Assembly: GCA_950022495.1 (NCBI GenBank)
Contig: CATLLJ010000001.1
Coordinates: 1-64,000, forward strand
Length of the DNA stretch: 64,000 nucleotides
Direction of reading: 5' to 3'
DNA from: an uncultured bacterium
GTDB taxonomy: Bacteria > Cyanobacteriota > Vampirovibrionia > Gastranaerophilales > Gastranaerophilaceae
Numbering within the stretch: the first letter of the stretch is position 1; each line of letters opens with the position of its first letter. The translations under genes were made by a program, and so were the position numbers. The notes beneath the pieces were generated by a model, which was not told the DNA's origin, ran no database searches, and saw only the letters and a program-made list of their open reading frames with translations. Below, piece by piece: positions 17,443 through 25,813 of this stretch.

Positions 17443-17847
17443 CTATTTTACCAATTTTCCGCGAACCAAAATCATACACATATAAACAATAAATGATAAA
17501 AATTTCAAACCTGTAAAAAACAAGACGATATTTAATAAAAATAGAATAATTGCAAAAAGCAGCCCTTTACGCTTTTGTTCACACAAATCCCAGAAACGTT
17601 TTGAATCGTTAATTACTGTTAAAAACATAAGAACAGATAAAATCAAAAAAACGACTATAAAAACCGCAGGCAAAAGAAGATTAGCAAGTTCAATATACTT
17701 TACTAAAACGCCTAAAACAAGCATTATTGCACCAATAATAAATGAGATGATAAAGTATCTTTTCCTGCCTATCGGCATATCTAATTTTAACAAATTAGTT
17801 TTTGAATCATCAAAAACAACATCTTCTTGTTGAAATTGTTCTTCCAC
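17443..17847 (-). CDS. Small four-helix membrane protein, DUF805-like
   Basis: This 134-residue protein has a polar acidic N-terminus of about 30 residues, a GRKRYF motif, and four hydrophobic segments; between the second and third lies INDSKRFWDLCEQKRKG. This layout (GR..RF, helices, then an RR-hD-like loop) is reminiscent of DUF805 but diverged. It ends one base before the secreted-protein gene, so the two are co-transcribed. Function unknown. Confidence 0.55.
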   Translation of the reverse strand: MEEQFQQEDVVFDDSKTNLLKLDMPIGRKRYFIISFIIGAIMLVLGVLVKYIELANLLLPAVFIVVFLILSVLMFLTVINDSKRFWDLCEQKRKGLLFAIILFLLNIVLFFTGLKFLSFIVYMCMILVRGKLVK

Positions 17848-17872
17848 GCTTATTTCCTTAAAATTATGAAAA

Positions 17873-19243
17873 TTAACCTAACATATCATTGATTGCTTTA
17901 GCCGCCTTTTTACCGGCACCCATAGCATTAATTGCATTTGAAGCCCCAACAGGTGCAACATCTCCGCCTGCAAATACACAAGGAAGGTTTGTGGAACGAG
18001 TTTCATTGTCTACACAAATATAACCTTTTGAATCAGTAATAATTTCTAAACCTTCAGCTTCTGCAGATTTTTGAATAATCGGATTTGGACCGGTACCCAG
18101 AGCAACAATAACAGTATCAACATCTTCAATCACATACTCGCCGGTACCTACAGGTCTCCTTCTTCCTGACGCATCTGGTTCACCGAGTTCCATAATCTCA
18201 AACTTCATACCATCAACATAACCATCTTTTTCAAGGATTTCAACAGGTGCGTGTAAGAATTTAAATTGAACACCTTCTTCTTTTGCGTGTCTTATTTCTT
18301 CAAGACGTGCTGGGAGTTCTTTTTCAGTTCTGCGGTAAAGAATTGAAACTTCTTCAAACCCAACACGAACCGCCGTACGTGCAGCATCCATTGCAACATT
18401 ACCGCCGCCGATAACCGCAACTTTTTTACCTATTTTTAGAGGAGTAGCACACTCACCGCGTCCTGCTCCCATTAAATTTACACGAGTTAAAAATTCATTT
18501 GCTGAAAATACACCATTAAGATTTTCACCCTTGATACCCATCATTTTTGGAAGCCCTGCACCTGAACAGATAAATATTGCATCAAAGCCATCTTCCTTTA
18601 GTTGTTTTAAAGTAATTGATTTTCCAACAATTACATTTGTATGGAACTCAACTCCCATTTCTTTAAGGTTTTTGATTTCTCTATCCAAAATAGTTCTAGG
18701 AAGTCTAAAAGGAGGGATTCCATAGCGAAGTACTCCGCCTAGTTTATGTAAAGCCTCGAAAACAACGACTTCATGTCCTGCTTTTCTCAAATCCGCAGCA
18801 GCAGTAATACCTGCACAGCCTGAGCCAACTACCGCAACTTTTTTACCAGATGGTTTGATTTCAGTTTTTTCAGCAGAAGTATTATCACCCACATATCTTT
18901 CAAGAGCACCAATAGCAACAGGCTGCCCTTTAATACCTAAAACGCAGTTGCCTTCACATTGTCTTTCCTGAGGACAAACCCTGCCGCAAACAGAAGGCAG
19001 CATACTGGTTTGACGAATAATATTTCCGGCTTCTTCTAGATTATCTTCTTTTAAAGCTTTTATAAAATCAGGGATTTGAATATTAACAGGGCAGCCTTGA
19101 ACGCATCTTGGATTTTTACAATTTAAGCATCTGGAAGCTTCTAATTTCACCTGTTCCGGAGTTAAATTACTTTCAACCGGATCAAAATTTGAACGTCTTT
19201 GTATTTTATCTTGTTCTTGAACTCTTTGTCTTTCAACTGCCAT
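17873..19243 (-). CDS. gltD: Glutamate synthase small-subunit-type NADPH oxidoreductase
   Basis: The 456-residue flavoprotein has the N-terminal Fe-S motifs CLNCKNPRCVQGCPVNIQIP and CGRVCPQERQCEGNC, an FAD-binding GSGCAGITAAADLRKAGHEV and an NADPH-binding VIGGGNVAMDAARTAVRVG. GltD passes electrons from NADPH to the glutamine-using large subunit, making glutamate. No large subunit is adjacent, and this stand-alone form matches the homotetrameric GltA/sulfide dehydrogenase/NfnB-type group; the electron acceptor is therefore uncertain. Confidence 0.85.
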   Translation of the reverse strand: MAVERQRVQEQDKIQRRSNFDPVESNLTPEQVKLEASRCLNCKNPRCVQGCPVNIQIPDFIKALKEDNLEEAGNIIRQTSMLPSVCGRVCPQERQCEGNCVLGIKGQPVAIGALERYVGDNTSAEKTEIKPSGKKVAVVGSGCAGITAAADLRKAGHEVVVFEALHKLGGVLRYGIPPFRLPRTILDREIKNLKEMGVEFHTNVIVGKSITLKQLKEDGFDAIFICSGAGLPKMMGIKGENLNGVFSANEFLTRVNLMGAGRGECATPLKIGKKVAVIGGGNVAMDAARTAVRVGFEEVSILYRRTEKELPARLEEIRHAKEEGVQFKFLHAPVEILEKDGYVDGMKFEIMELGEPDASGRRRPVGTGEYVIEDVDTVIVALGTGPNPIIQKSAEAEGLEIITDSKGYICVDNETRSTNLPCVFAGGDVAPVGASNAINAMGAGKKAAKAINDMLG

Positions 19244-19327
19244 ATTAAATCCCTTCTTAAAACTGTACTATATAATGGTATTTTAATTTAAAAATACCAT
19301 TAGTGCAAATGTTATATATTTCCTCTA

Positions 19328-19614
19328 GCCCATTTCTTTTCTTTTGATTGCAACGCAAAAGAAATGGGCGGAAAGAAAAGAAAACACGCCTGATAAAATG
19401 GTTCAAGTAATCAGAAACTACGTTTCCGAACCTTCCTTGAATATTCAAGTCAAACCCCCTCCTATATTAAAAAAGCTGGATTGCTTCGCATTCGCTCGCA
19501 ATGACAATACTTATTACATCATTGCGAGGGCTTTAGCCCGCGGCAATCCATTAGACCAATAATACAAAGAATAGACGACGCCTAAACAATATTTCCCCCT
19601 AATATTGTTTATGT
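19328..19614. repeat. Composite non-coding repeat element, copy C
   Basis: It begins with a 13-bp perfect hairpin (GCCCATTTCTTTT / AAAAGAAATGGGC). It then carries the 29-base core atcagaaactacgtttccga... at 19410-19438 shared with copies A and B, a second hairpin (ggattgc...cgcaatga / tcattgcg...gcaatcc), and ends with taatattgtttatgt, the same end as copies A and B. No matching left end is seen, so it is either truncated or a fusion of two repeats. The 72-residue track ORF inside is not considered real. Confidence 0.7.
19471..19552. repeat. Hairpin repeat of the cgcaatg type
   Basis: An imperfect inverted repeat with arms ggattgcttcgcattcgctcgcaatga and tcattgcgagggctttagcccgcggcaatcc folds into a long hairpin within copy C. 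Similar hairpins are common dispersed repeats in several bacteria. Confidence 0.6.
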
Positions 19615-19695
19615 TATATGAATATTTTGTTTTCAGACTTTTAATATTCTAAAAAATATGATATATTGAAGAAAAATTAAAAGAAAGAGTTTTGG

Positions 19696-20871
19696 ATGTT
19701 TTTTGAAATTATAATTCTAAGTTTGAGCGTTGTTCTGGCTATAGTTATAACCTGGATTGCCGCATCATTTTATTACAAGAACAAAATAACAAATCTTCGT
19801 ACTGAAAATACTGAACTGAAATCTCGTATATCTTTAAACGAAAATATAGTAAACGAAGTTAAAATAGAGTTTGCAAAAATTGCACAGGAATCACTAAAAA
19901 ATCAGCAGGAACAACTAATATCAGAACACTCCAATGATTTATTAAATAAACTTAATCTCTTTAAAGCAGAAGAAATTCATCCGATTAATAAACTTTTAAA
20001 AGACTTTAAAGAAAGTATTGATAACTACCAAAAAAATCACCAATCAGAATCCGTAGAAATAAAAAATGCTATATCAACAGCGGAAAAATACGCCCGTGCA
20101 TTAACCACTGACCAGAACTTAAAAGGCGAATTTGGCGAAGAATGGCTGGAACAAATTCTAAAATTTGCTAACCTTCAAGAAAATGTACATTACACAAAAC
20201 AGTTTTGTTCTGATACTGTAAAACCGGATTTCTTGCTCAAATTACCTGATGACAAACATTTAATTATTGATTCAAAAGTTATCTTGAAAAATTATATTGA
20301 ATACAGGCAAACAAACGACGAGACCTGTAAAAAAGCGTTCCTTACAGACATGACTAATTGTATAAATACTCTAGCCAAAAAGAACTATGAAGAAATTCCT
20401 CAAACTAACCAGCCTGGGTTTATACTAATGTTTATACCTGTTGAAGCTTGTGTTAACCTTATCTACACCGATTATGATTTCAACAAAATAGTAGAACTGG
20501 CTAATTCTAAAAATATTATTATTGTAGGAACAGCATCATTAATTGTTACACTAAGATTGGTTAACCAGCTATGGGCTTCTAAAACCCGTTATGATAATGT
20601 ACAAAATATAATTAATGTCGGACAAAATTTGTACAATAATATTGCCACTCATGCACAAAGTCTTATTAATATTCAACAGGCAATTGAAAAAGCTTCAATA
20701 AGTATTCAAACTGAAATCAATCGTTTTACAACACGTAATAACGGCAGTGTTTTTAAAGAGGCAGAACGATTAAAAGAATTTGGCATAGAGGGTAAAAATT
20801 CAAAGTCCGGTAAAAAAATTATAGAAAATTCAATTCCGAATGAATTACTTGAAAATATAAAAGGAGAATAA
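19696..20871 (+). CDS. rmuC: DNA recombination protein RmuC
   Basis: The 391-residue protein has an N-terminal membrane helix (residues 3-25), a coiled coil to about residue 130, and the RmuC domain with KGEFGEEWLEQILKFANL, KPDFLLKLPDDKHLIIDSKV, and GFILMFIPVEACVNLIYTDYDF followed by IIIVGTASLIVTLRLVNQLW. The central part has a PD-(D/E)XK-like nuclease fold (D...DSK). RmuC limits inversions at short inverted repeats in E. coli. It is two bases from the next membrane-protein gene. Confidence 0.92.
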   Translation: MFFEIIILSLSVVLAIVITWIAASFYYKNKITNLRTENTELKSRISLNENIVNEVKIEFAKIAQESLKNQQEQLISEHSNDLLNKLNLFKAEEIHPINKLLKDFKESIDNYQKNHQSESVEIKNAISTAEKYARALTTDQNLKGEFGEEWLEQILKFANLQENVHYTKQFCSDTVKPDFLLKLPDDKHLIIDSKVILKNYIEYRQTNDETCKKAFLTDMTNCINTLAKKNYEEIPQTNQPGFILMFIPVEACVNLIYTDYDFNKIVELANSKNIIIVGTASLIVTLRLVNQLWASKTRYDNVQNIINVGQNLYNNIATHAQSLINIQQAIEKASISIQTEINRFTTRNNGSVFKEAERLKEFGIEGKNSKSGKKIIENSIPNELLENIKGE

Positions 20872-20872
20872 A

Positions 20873-22072
20873 ATGGAAGATAACTATTTTAGTGAAAATA
20901 ATAAATTCTTTAGCTTAAAAGGGATTCTAGACCGCAGAGGAATGGTTACAAACTTTTTCATAATAGAATTGGTAGAATCATTATTATTTGTCACTCCTTT
21001 TATGTATTTGATATTGACGCATCCAAAATTAATTATGGATTTTACAAATTCAGCAAAAACGTTTCAGTATCCGCAATGGTGGTCGATATGGCTTGTCGCT
21101 ATCGGACTTATAGAATGTGTGTTATATTTTCCAAGCATTGTAAGAAGAGTACGGGACATAATCGGAGAAAATGACAATAATCGTATATTTATTATATCCG
21201 CAATATTATCTGTGCTTATCCTGTTAGGTTATTGTCCGATTTATAATCCATTCACGCAAGTATTAAAATGGATGTCGTTTTTAATATTATTAATTTTAAT
21301 GTTTACAAAAGGCAAAATTTCAGGTGTAAAACCTAAAAACGAGCTTATTAAATTCAACTGGGGTGCCTGTCTTGGAACATGGTTGTGGGGATTATTCAAT
21401 AGAACGCCTATTACACTGCTAATGCTTCCATTATTATTAACTACAGGCTGGTTTCCGTTTATGATTATTTGCGGATTGAAAGGTAATGAATGGGCATATA
21501 AAAACAATTCAAAACAATCTAACTTGAATGATTTTCACAAATCCCAATCCAATCAGGCAATAATTTGGGTAATTTTACTGCCATTTGTGGTAGTCTTTGG
21601 CTTTATCGCAATCTCAATTGGAAGCGGAATTGCAATTAATAAATATATAAAATCACATCCGCAAGCCCTTCAAAATATGACAAGAATAGTTAATGAATAT
21701 CAAGAAGCCGCAGTAAAAACTAACTTTAACAAAATAGAATTAACTGACGATGAATATAAATTCTACATTGAACCGCAAATTTGGATTAATCTGCCGGAAA
21801 CTTCACGAAAAAATATGTTTCAGGTTGCAGCAAATTATATTCAAATTGAAAAGAAATCAGATAAAAAAACTAAAGGAAATATTGATATTATCAACAAGAT
21901 AAAAATATACAGCTCATATAATAACGAACTATTAGGCGAAAGACACATAGATGAGGCTGAACTAAAAGCTCTTGCAGAAAAATCTAAAGCAGGCGAAAAG
22001 GGCAGCTTGAAAAAATATATGGATTACTTAAATGGAGGTTATAAATTTAACCTTCACCCAAGTTTACCTTAG
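20873..22072 (+). CDS. Membrane protein with DUF805-like and DUF2628-like parts
   Basis: This 399-residue protein has an N-terminal region with four helices and SIVRRVRDI, like the RR.hD loop of DUF805. A middle region (FNWGACLGTWLWGLFNR...WFPFMIICGLKGNEWAYKN) resembles the FNWgAf..g..w.lyR..W / G..gN..a pattern of DUF2628. A further helix (about 230-255) is followed by a charged extracytoplasmic or cytoplasmic tail of 140 residues. It starts one base after rmuC. No function is known; the families are judged by eye. Confidence 0.55.
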   Translation: MEDNYFSENNKFFSLKGILDRRGMVTNFFIIELVESLLFVTPFMYLILTHPKLIMDFTNSAKTFQYPQWWSIWLVAIGLIECVLYFPSIVRRVRDIIGENDNNRIFIISAILSVLILLGYCPIYNPFTQVLKWMSFLILLILMFTKGKISGVKPKNELIKFNWGACLGTWLWGLFNRTPITLLMLPLLLTTGWFPFMIICGLKGNEWAYKNNSKQSNLNDFHKSQSNQAIIWVILLPFVVVFGFIAISIGSGIAINKYIKSHPQALQNMTRIVNEYQEAAVKTNFNKIELTDDEYKFYIEPQIWINLPETSRKNMFQVAANYIQIEKKSDKKTKGNIDIINKIKIYSSYNNELLGERHIDEAELKALAEKSKAGEKGSLKKYMDYLNGGYKFNLHPSLP

Positions 22073-22077
22073 GTTTA

Positions 22078-22117
22078 TAAGAAGCGGGGCGGCATTAAAA
22101 TGCCGCCCCGCTTCTTA
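22078..22117. terminator. Strong bidirectional terminator
   Basis: A 19-bp GC-rich stem (taagaagcggggcggcatt / aatgccgccccgcttctta) is followed by T residues, between convergent genes. Confidence 0.92.
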
Positions 22118-22126
22118 TTTAATATC

Positions 22127-22588
22127 TTATAATTGAACTTTACTATCCTGTTCTGCTAAATATTTATCAAGGATTTTACACGCATCCGCAACAAGCTCTT
22201 CACATGGCCGTTTTTTGTAATATTCCTCGGTTCTTTTTGAAGGTGTTGGTTCATCTTTTTTCTTATCTAGTCCTAACAATTCTCTGCACACAATTGAACC
22301 ATTTATCTTTTCAAATTCTTGAGCGAGATATTGAACTCTTTGATAGTGTTCTTTTTTAGAGTTATATTCATTATCGCTGTAACCCTTAGCCAATCCTAAT
22401 ACCATAAACATTCCGCTCACTGCACCGCAAACCTCACGCAAACGCCCCATTCCTCCGCCAAAGGAAGATGAAATTTTCAATGCTGTTTCAAAATCTATCC
22501 CGTATCGTTCTGCATAAGCTGCAAAAATCGATTGCGAACAGTTATATCCGCTCTTGAATAAGTCTCTAGCCCTTTGTTCAGTGTTCAT
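22127..22588 (-). CDS. C_GCAxxG_C_C family protein
   Basis: The 153-residue protein has the spaced Cys pattern of this family: GYNCSQSIFAAYA near residue 17, SSFGGGMGRLREVCGAVSGMFMVLG near 45-70, VCRELLG near 105 and RPCEELVADAC near 130. Family members are thought to bind a redox cofactor or metal through the Cys set, often near electron-transfer genes, but the biochemical role is unproven. It sits 14 bases downstream of the SpoU methyltransferase gene in a minus-strand operon. Confidence 0.85.
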   Translation of the reverse strand: MNTEQRARDLFKSGYNCSQSIFAAYAERYGIDFETALKISSSFGGGMGRLREVCGAVSGMFMVLGLAKGYSDNEYNSKKEHYQRVQYLAQEFEKINGSIVCRELLGLDKKKDEPTPSKRTEEYYKKRPCEELVADACKILDKYLAEQDSKVQL

Positions 22589-22602
22589 TATTATTTCCTC
22601 TA

Positions 22603-23349
22603 TTAAACAAATAACTCGTACAAAATAACCGAAACTGATGTCGCAAGATTTAAAGATTCAACAGTTTCAGCCATCTCTATTTTTACCGAATCAGTTGAAA
22701 AATCTATCAAATCTTGACTCAAACCATTTGCTTCGCTGCCAAACATTATGACACAAGGTGTTTGAATTTTAAAATCTTTTAGTAAATTTTTTGCACGTGG
22801 CAACGTCGCAACTCTTTCAAAATCTGCAAATAATTCTTTTAACTCAAGCAAGTCAGAGATTTCAACCACTGGAAGTTTCCATAAATTCCCGACAGAAGCA
22901 CGTACACATTTCGGATTATAGATATCAACACTTTCTCCAAATAAAACAATTGCATCAGCACAAAATGCAACTGATGAGCGAATTATTGTACCAAGATTAC
23001 CGACATCTTTTATATCTTCTAAAAGTAAAACTTTTTGAGAATTTTTCAGGATATTTTTATCATATTTTTTTTGAAACCCAACTGCAACAGCTTCCGGAGC
23101 GGACTCAGTTGTTGAAAGTTTTTTCAAAACAGGCTCAACTGTCTCAATTATTAAATCTTCTGCAAAGTTGTACTCATTCGTTTTACTTTTATCAACAAAA
23201 ATTTTCTCTAATTTAATACCGCTGTCAAATGCTTCTTTTATGGCTTTGTATCCTTCTAACAAAAACTTTCCGCTTTGAGTTCTGTATTTTTTTTGTTGAA
23301 GTTTTACAGTTTCTTTTACTAATTCATTATTTACACTTGTAATTTCCAT
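22603..23349 (-). CDS. SpoU/TrmH-family RNA 2'-O-methyltransferase
   Basis: The 248-residue enzyme has a substrate-binding N-terminal domain (VKETVKLQQKKYRTQSGKFLLEGYKAIKEA) and the SPOUT knot motifs: VLLLEDIKDVGNLGTIIRSSVAFCADAIVL, CVIMFGSEANGLSQDL and IEMAETVESLNLATSVSVILYEL. It probably methylates a ribose in 23S rRNA (RlmB-like); the exact site cannot be assigned. The ATG overlaps the preceding peptidase stop region, showing tight coupling. Confidence 0.9.
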   Translation of the reverse strand: MEITSVNNELVKETVKLQQKKYRTQSGKFLLEGYKAIKEAFDSGIKLEKIFVDKSKTNEYNFAEDLIIETVEPVLKKLSTTESAPEAVAVGFQKKYDKNILKNSQKVLLLEDIKDVGNLGTIIRSSVAFCADAIVLFGESVDIYNPKCVRASVGNLWKLPVVEISDLLELKELFADFERVATLPRAKNLLKDFKIQTPCVIMFGSEANGLSQDLIDFSTDSVKIEMAETVESLNLATSVSVILYELFV

Positions 23350-24905
23350 TACTTAACCTCAAATTCCTTAAGCCATTCTTTTTCTTGTTCTGACAACATA
23401 TTATAGTCGATTAATTTATTTTCATAATTCATATTAACAAAAGATTGAATTTTACCATCTTTAAAATAACAAGAATTTTCTAACCTGACACCAAAGAAAC
23501 ACTCTTTGTACAGCCCGGGTTCAATAGAAAAACACATTCCGTTTTCAAACGAAACTTTAGCCATTTCATGAGAACTCAAATTAGGAGGGTATTCGTGAAC
23601 ATTTATACCAATCCCGTGTCCTAAACCATGGTTAAAAACAAAACCGTCTAACTCCTGAGTGGCAAAAAATTCTCGAACCATTTTATCAATATCATACCCG
23701 TTTTGTGGATTTTGATAATTAAATGCTCTTAAAAATGCTTTCAATACCGTTGTATAAATCTTTTTATGAAGCTCTGACGGCTGCCCTTTTACAAAAACTC
23801 TTGTAATATCAGTAGCTAACCCACCTTCAAAATATCCACCGCAATCAATTAAAACTAAACTGCCGTCAGTAATTATTTCATCTTTTGAAGATTTTGAATA
23901 ATGTGCAAGTGCTGAATTTTTATCTTTGGCTACAATAGAACTAAAGCTTAATCCAACTGCTCCCTGACTTTTGAATTCCTTTGCAAGCTGCACGGCAATG
24001 TCAAATTCCGATATATTATCAGTATTTTCAATAAAATCCCTAATTGCAGAAACCGCATTATCTGTACGTTTGAATGCATCTTTCAAATGCTCTATTTCTG
24101 CCTCATTTTTAACTGCTTTCATTTTTTTTACAGGATTGGTTGCAAGCTCTTTTACCCTATCTTCAATTAATTTATAATCGAAACCATTAATTGAAGATTT
24201 ATCAACATAAATTTCTTTTTGCAAAGTTTTAAGAAAATCTTCTGCATTTTTTAATTTATCCTGAGTAAATAAAACCGCATTATCTTTCAAAATAACTGCC
24301 TTGCCTCTAATTTTTGCAGAATAAACCTGTGAAAAATTCCTCAAATTAAATAGATAAGAAACTTCATCACAATCAGTCAAATAAATTGCTTCATTATCAG
24401 ATAAATTTTGAGAAATTTTTGATATTTTATCTTCAGAAGTTTCACCGACCAACTCAATATTTAATGATATATTATCATCTTTTAAAGAAACATTTTGAGT
24501 ATCCAGCGGATCTTTATCAAACAATTTTATTGTTCTTTTAGAAGATATATTTTCTATTTTTGTTTGAGAATTTTTCTTTGAAAATAAGCCTAAAATTTCC
24601 TGCTCGGGAACTCGATTTAATAATTCATCAAGATACTTTTGACCTTGCTGAAGCTTTACTACAGTAATTTTTTCATGGTCAACTTCCAAATCTGCCTGAA
24701 TATGATACCTGCCATCAACAAACAAATAAATTGTCTCCGGAGTAACCAGAGCCTCGCCGGTTGAACCCGAGAATTTAGTCAGTTTGTAACGTGAATTTTC
24801 TTCCAGAGTATTATATTCAACTAAAAATTCGTTAGTTGAATTGACTAACAAATAATTAATTTGGTTATCAACCATGAAATTTTTTATTACTGCAATATTA
24901 TCCAT
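23349..24905 (-). CDS. M24-family aminopeptidase, Xaa-Pro aminopeptidase-like
   Basis: The 518-residue protein has creatinase/prolidase N-terminal domains followed by the pita-bread catalytic domain from about residue 265. Metal ligands are visible in VLIDCGGYFEGGLATDITRVF (two Asp), FNHGLGHGIGINVHEYPP (His) and CFSIEPGLYKECFFGVRLENS (two Glu). Such enzymes remove N-terminal residues before proline using two metal ions. It is slightly shorter than the eukaryotic-type APP1 group it resembles. It is one base from the parvulin gene, in a four-gene operon. Confidence 0.9.
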   Translation of the reverse strand: MDNIAVIKNFMVDNQINYLLVNSTNEFLVEYNTLEENSRYKLTKFSGSTGEALVTPETIYLFVDGRYHIQADLEVDHEKITVVKLQQGQKYLDELLNRVPEQEILGLFSKKNSQTKIENISSKRTIKLFDKDPLDTQNVSLKDDNISLNIELVGETSEDKISKISQNLSDNEAIYLTDCDEVSYLFNLRNFSQVYSAKIRGKAVILKDNAVLFTQDKLKNAEDFLKTLQKEIYVDKSSINGFDYKLIEDRVKELATNPVKKMKAVKNEAEIEHLKDAFKRTDNAVSAIRDFIENTDNISEFDIAVQLAKEFKSQGAVGLSFSSIVAKDKNSALAHYSKSSKDEIITDGSLVLIDCGGYFEGGLATDITRVFVKGQPSELHKKIYTTVLKAFLRAFNYQNPQNGYDIDKMVREFFATQELDGFVFNHGLGHGIGINVHEYPPNLSSHEMAKVSFENGMCFSIEPGLYKECFFGVRLENSCYFKDGKIQSFVNMNYENKLIDYNMLSEQEKEWLKEFEVK

Positions 24906-25187
24906 TTAGTTTTTACCGGTTAATTGAATTAAGTGCCATCCGAATTGAGTTTCAACAGGCTGAGAAAGTTCACCAACTTCCAAAGAAAAAGCGGCATCTT
25001 CAAAAGGTTTAACCATCATACCTTTACCAAAGAAACCTAAATCTCCGCCGTTTTGACCTGATGGACAAAGAGATTTTTCTTCAGCAGCTTCAGCAAAACT
25101 TTTACCGTTAACAATTTCATTGTATAAATCTTTAGCTTCTTGTTCTGTTTTAACAAGAATATGGCTTGCTCTAACTTCAGTTGTCAT
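24906..25187 (-). CDS. Parvulin-type peptidyl-prolyl isomerase
   Basis: The start is placed at ATG 25187 (MTTEVRASHILVKTEQEAKDL), with TAGGAGAA upstream; the longer track ORF lacks a ribosome site. The 93-residue product is a single rotamase domain: RASHILVK, NGKSFAEAAEEKSLCPSGQNGGDLGFFGKGMMVKPFEDAAFSLEVGELSQPVETQFGWHLIQL. There is no signal peptide, so it acts in the cytoplasm as a PpiC/Par10-like folding catalyst for Xaa-Pro bonds. First gene of the minus-strand operon. Confidence 0.93.
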   Translation of the reverse strand: MTTEVRASHILVKTEQEAKDLYNEIVNGKSFAEAAEEKSLCPSGQNGGDLGFFGKGMMVKPFEDAAFSLEVGELSQPVETQFGWHLIQLTGKN

Positions 25188-25509
25188 ATATATTCTCCTA
25201 TTTTTACTACCTGTGCGATTATAAAATAAAAAGGTTTGTCTTGCAACTTTACAAAACAAACCGGAAGTTATAAAACATGAAAAATTTTCTGAATAAAGTG
25301 TAAGTTCAAAGAGTTTTAAACCAAACCGTTGGAAGAAAAAATCTTATCGCAACCCCGAAAAAGTGCTTGGACAATTTGAACTTACATATATATGATAAAC
25401 GGTCATGGAAGATATTTACACCCTTCTTAAGAATAAATATTTTAAGGTCTGCATGAGCAAATACTACTAGTACTTAAAAATTACATGAACATATAAGAAA
25501 AAAAAAATC
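25188..25509. other. Intergenic region with 88-bp inverted-repeat structure
   Basis: No coding region is visible. It contains the inverted repeat listed separately. The rest is AT-rich without recognisable motifs until the tRNA-Gly promoter. Confidence 0.5.
25299..25386. repeat. Inverted repeat TGTAAGTTCAAA ... TTTGAACTTACA
   Basis: Two perfect 12-base inverted arms (25299-25310 and 25375-25386) enclose 64 bases. The unit begins TG and ends CA. It could be a structured RNA, a remnant of a small mobile element or a recombination site. No second copy was seen in the window. Confidence 0.55.
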
Positions 25510-25538
25510 TTGATTTTACAAAATGTTTATAGTAAAAT
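25510..25538 (+). promoter_or_regulatory. Promoter of tRNA-Gly
   Basis: TTGATT, a 17-base spacer and TAAAAT, ending 26 bases before the tRNA. Confidence 0.6.
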
Positions 25539-25564
25539 TTATTTGTGACAATTAAATAAGCTAT

Positions 25565-25637
25565 GCGGAAGTAGCTCAGTTGGTAGAGTATCTGCCTTCC
25601 AAGCAGACTGTCGCGAGTTCGAGTCTCGTCTTCCGCT
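25565..25637 (+). tRNA. tRNA-Gly (anticodon TCC)
   Basis: Cloverleaf of 73 nt: acceptor GCGGAAG/CTTCCGC, D-arm AGCTCAGTTGGTAGAG, anticodon loop CTTCCAA (anticodon TCC), T-arm GCGAGTTCGAGTCTCGT. No CCA is encoded. A terminator follows closely. Confidence 0.96.
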
Positions 25638-25641
25638 ATTT

Positions 25642-25672
25642 AAAACAGATGGACATTTAGTTCATCTGTTTT
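25642..25672 (+). terminator. Terminator of tRNA-Gly
   Basis: The stem aaaacagatg / catctgtttt has a loop of about nine bases and a following T-rich tract. Confidence 0.8.
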
Positions 25673-25682
25673 ATTTATTAGT

Positions 25683-25766
25683 ACGAGTAAACATTACAAT
25701 ATTTTAGCTCTTGGTGAACTTGCAAGAGTTAAAGATATACAGTACCTATTGGGTTTCCACAAATAA
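25683..25766 (+). pseudogene. Possible remnant of a tyrosine recombinase C-terminus
   Basis: An open frame of 27 codons ends GELARVKDIQYLLGFHK-stop. This resembles the integrase stretch around the catalytic LLGH box (ligand-binding helix, then Q-x-LLGH), with FHK in place of HK. It has no start and lies 45 bases after a tRNA, the usual site of integration. The match is short and could be chance. Confidence 0.3.
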
Positions 25767-25813
25767 AAAGCCTCGCCTAATAGTGTGACTTTTTTATTAT
25801 TAAAAATTTAAAT

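Noticed and set aside
19344-19562. 72-residue ORF in repeat copy C
   Set aside because: It is entirely made of repeat hairpins and the shared core, and reads no coherent protein.
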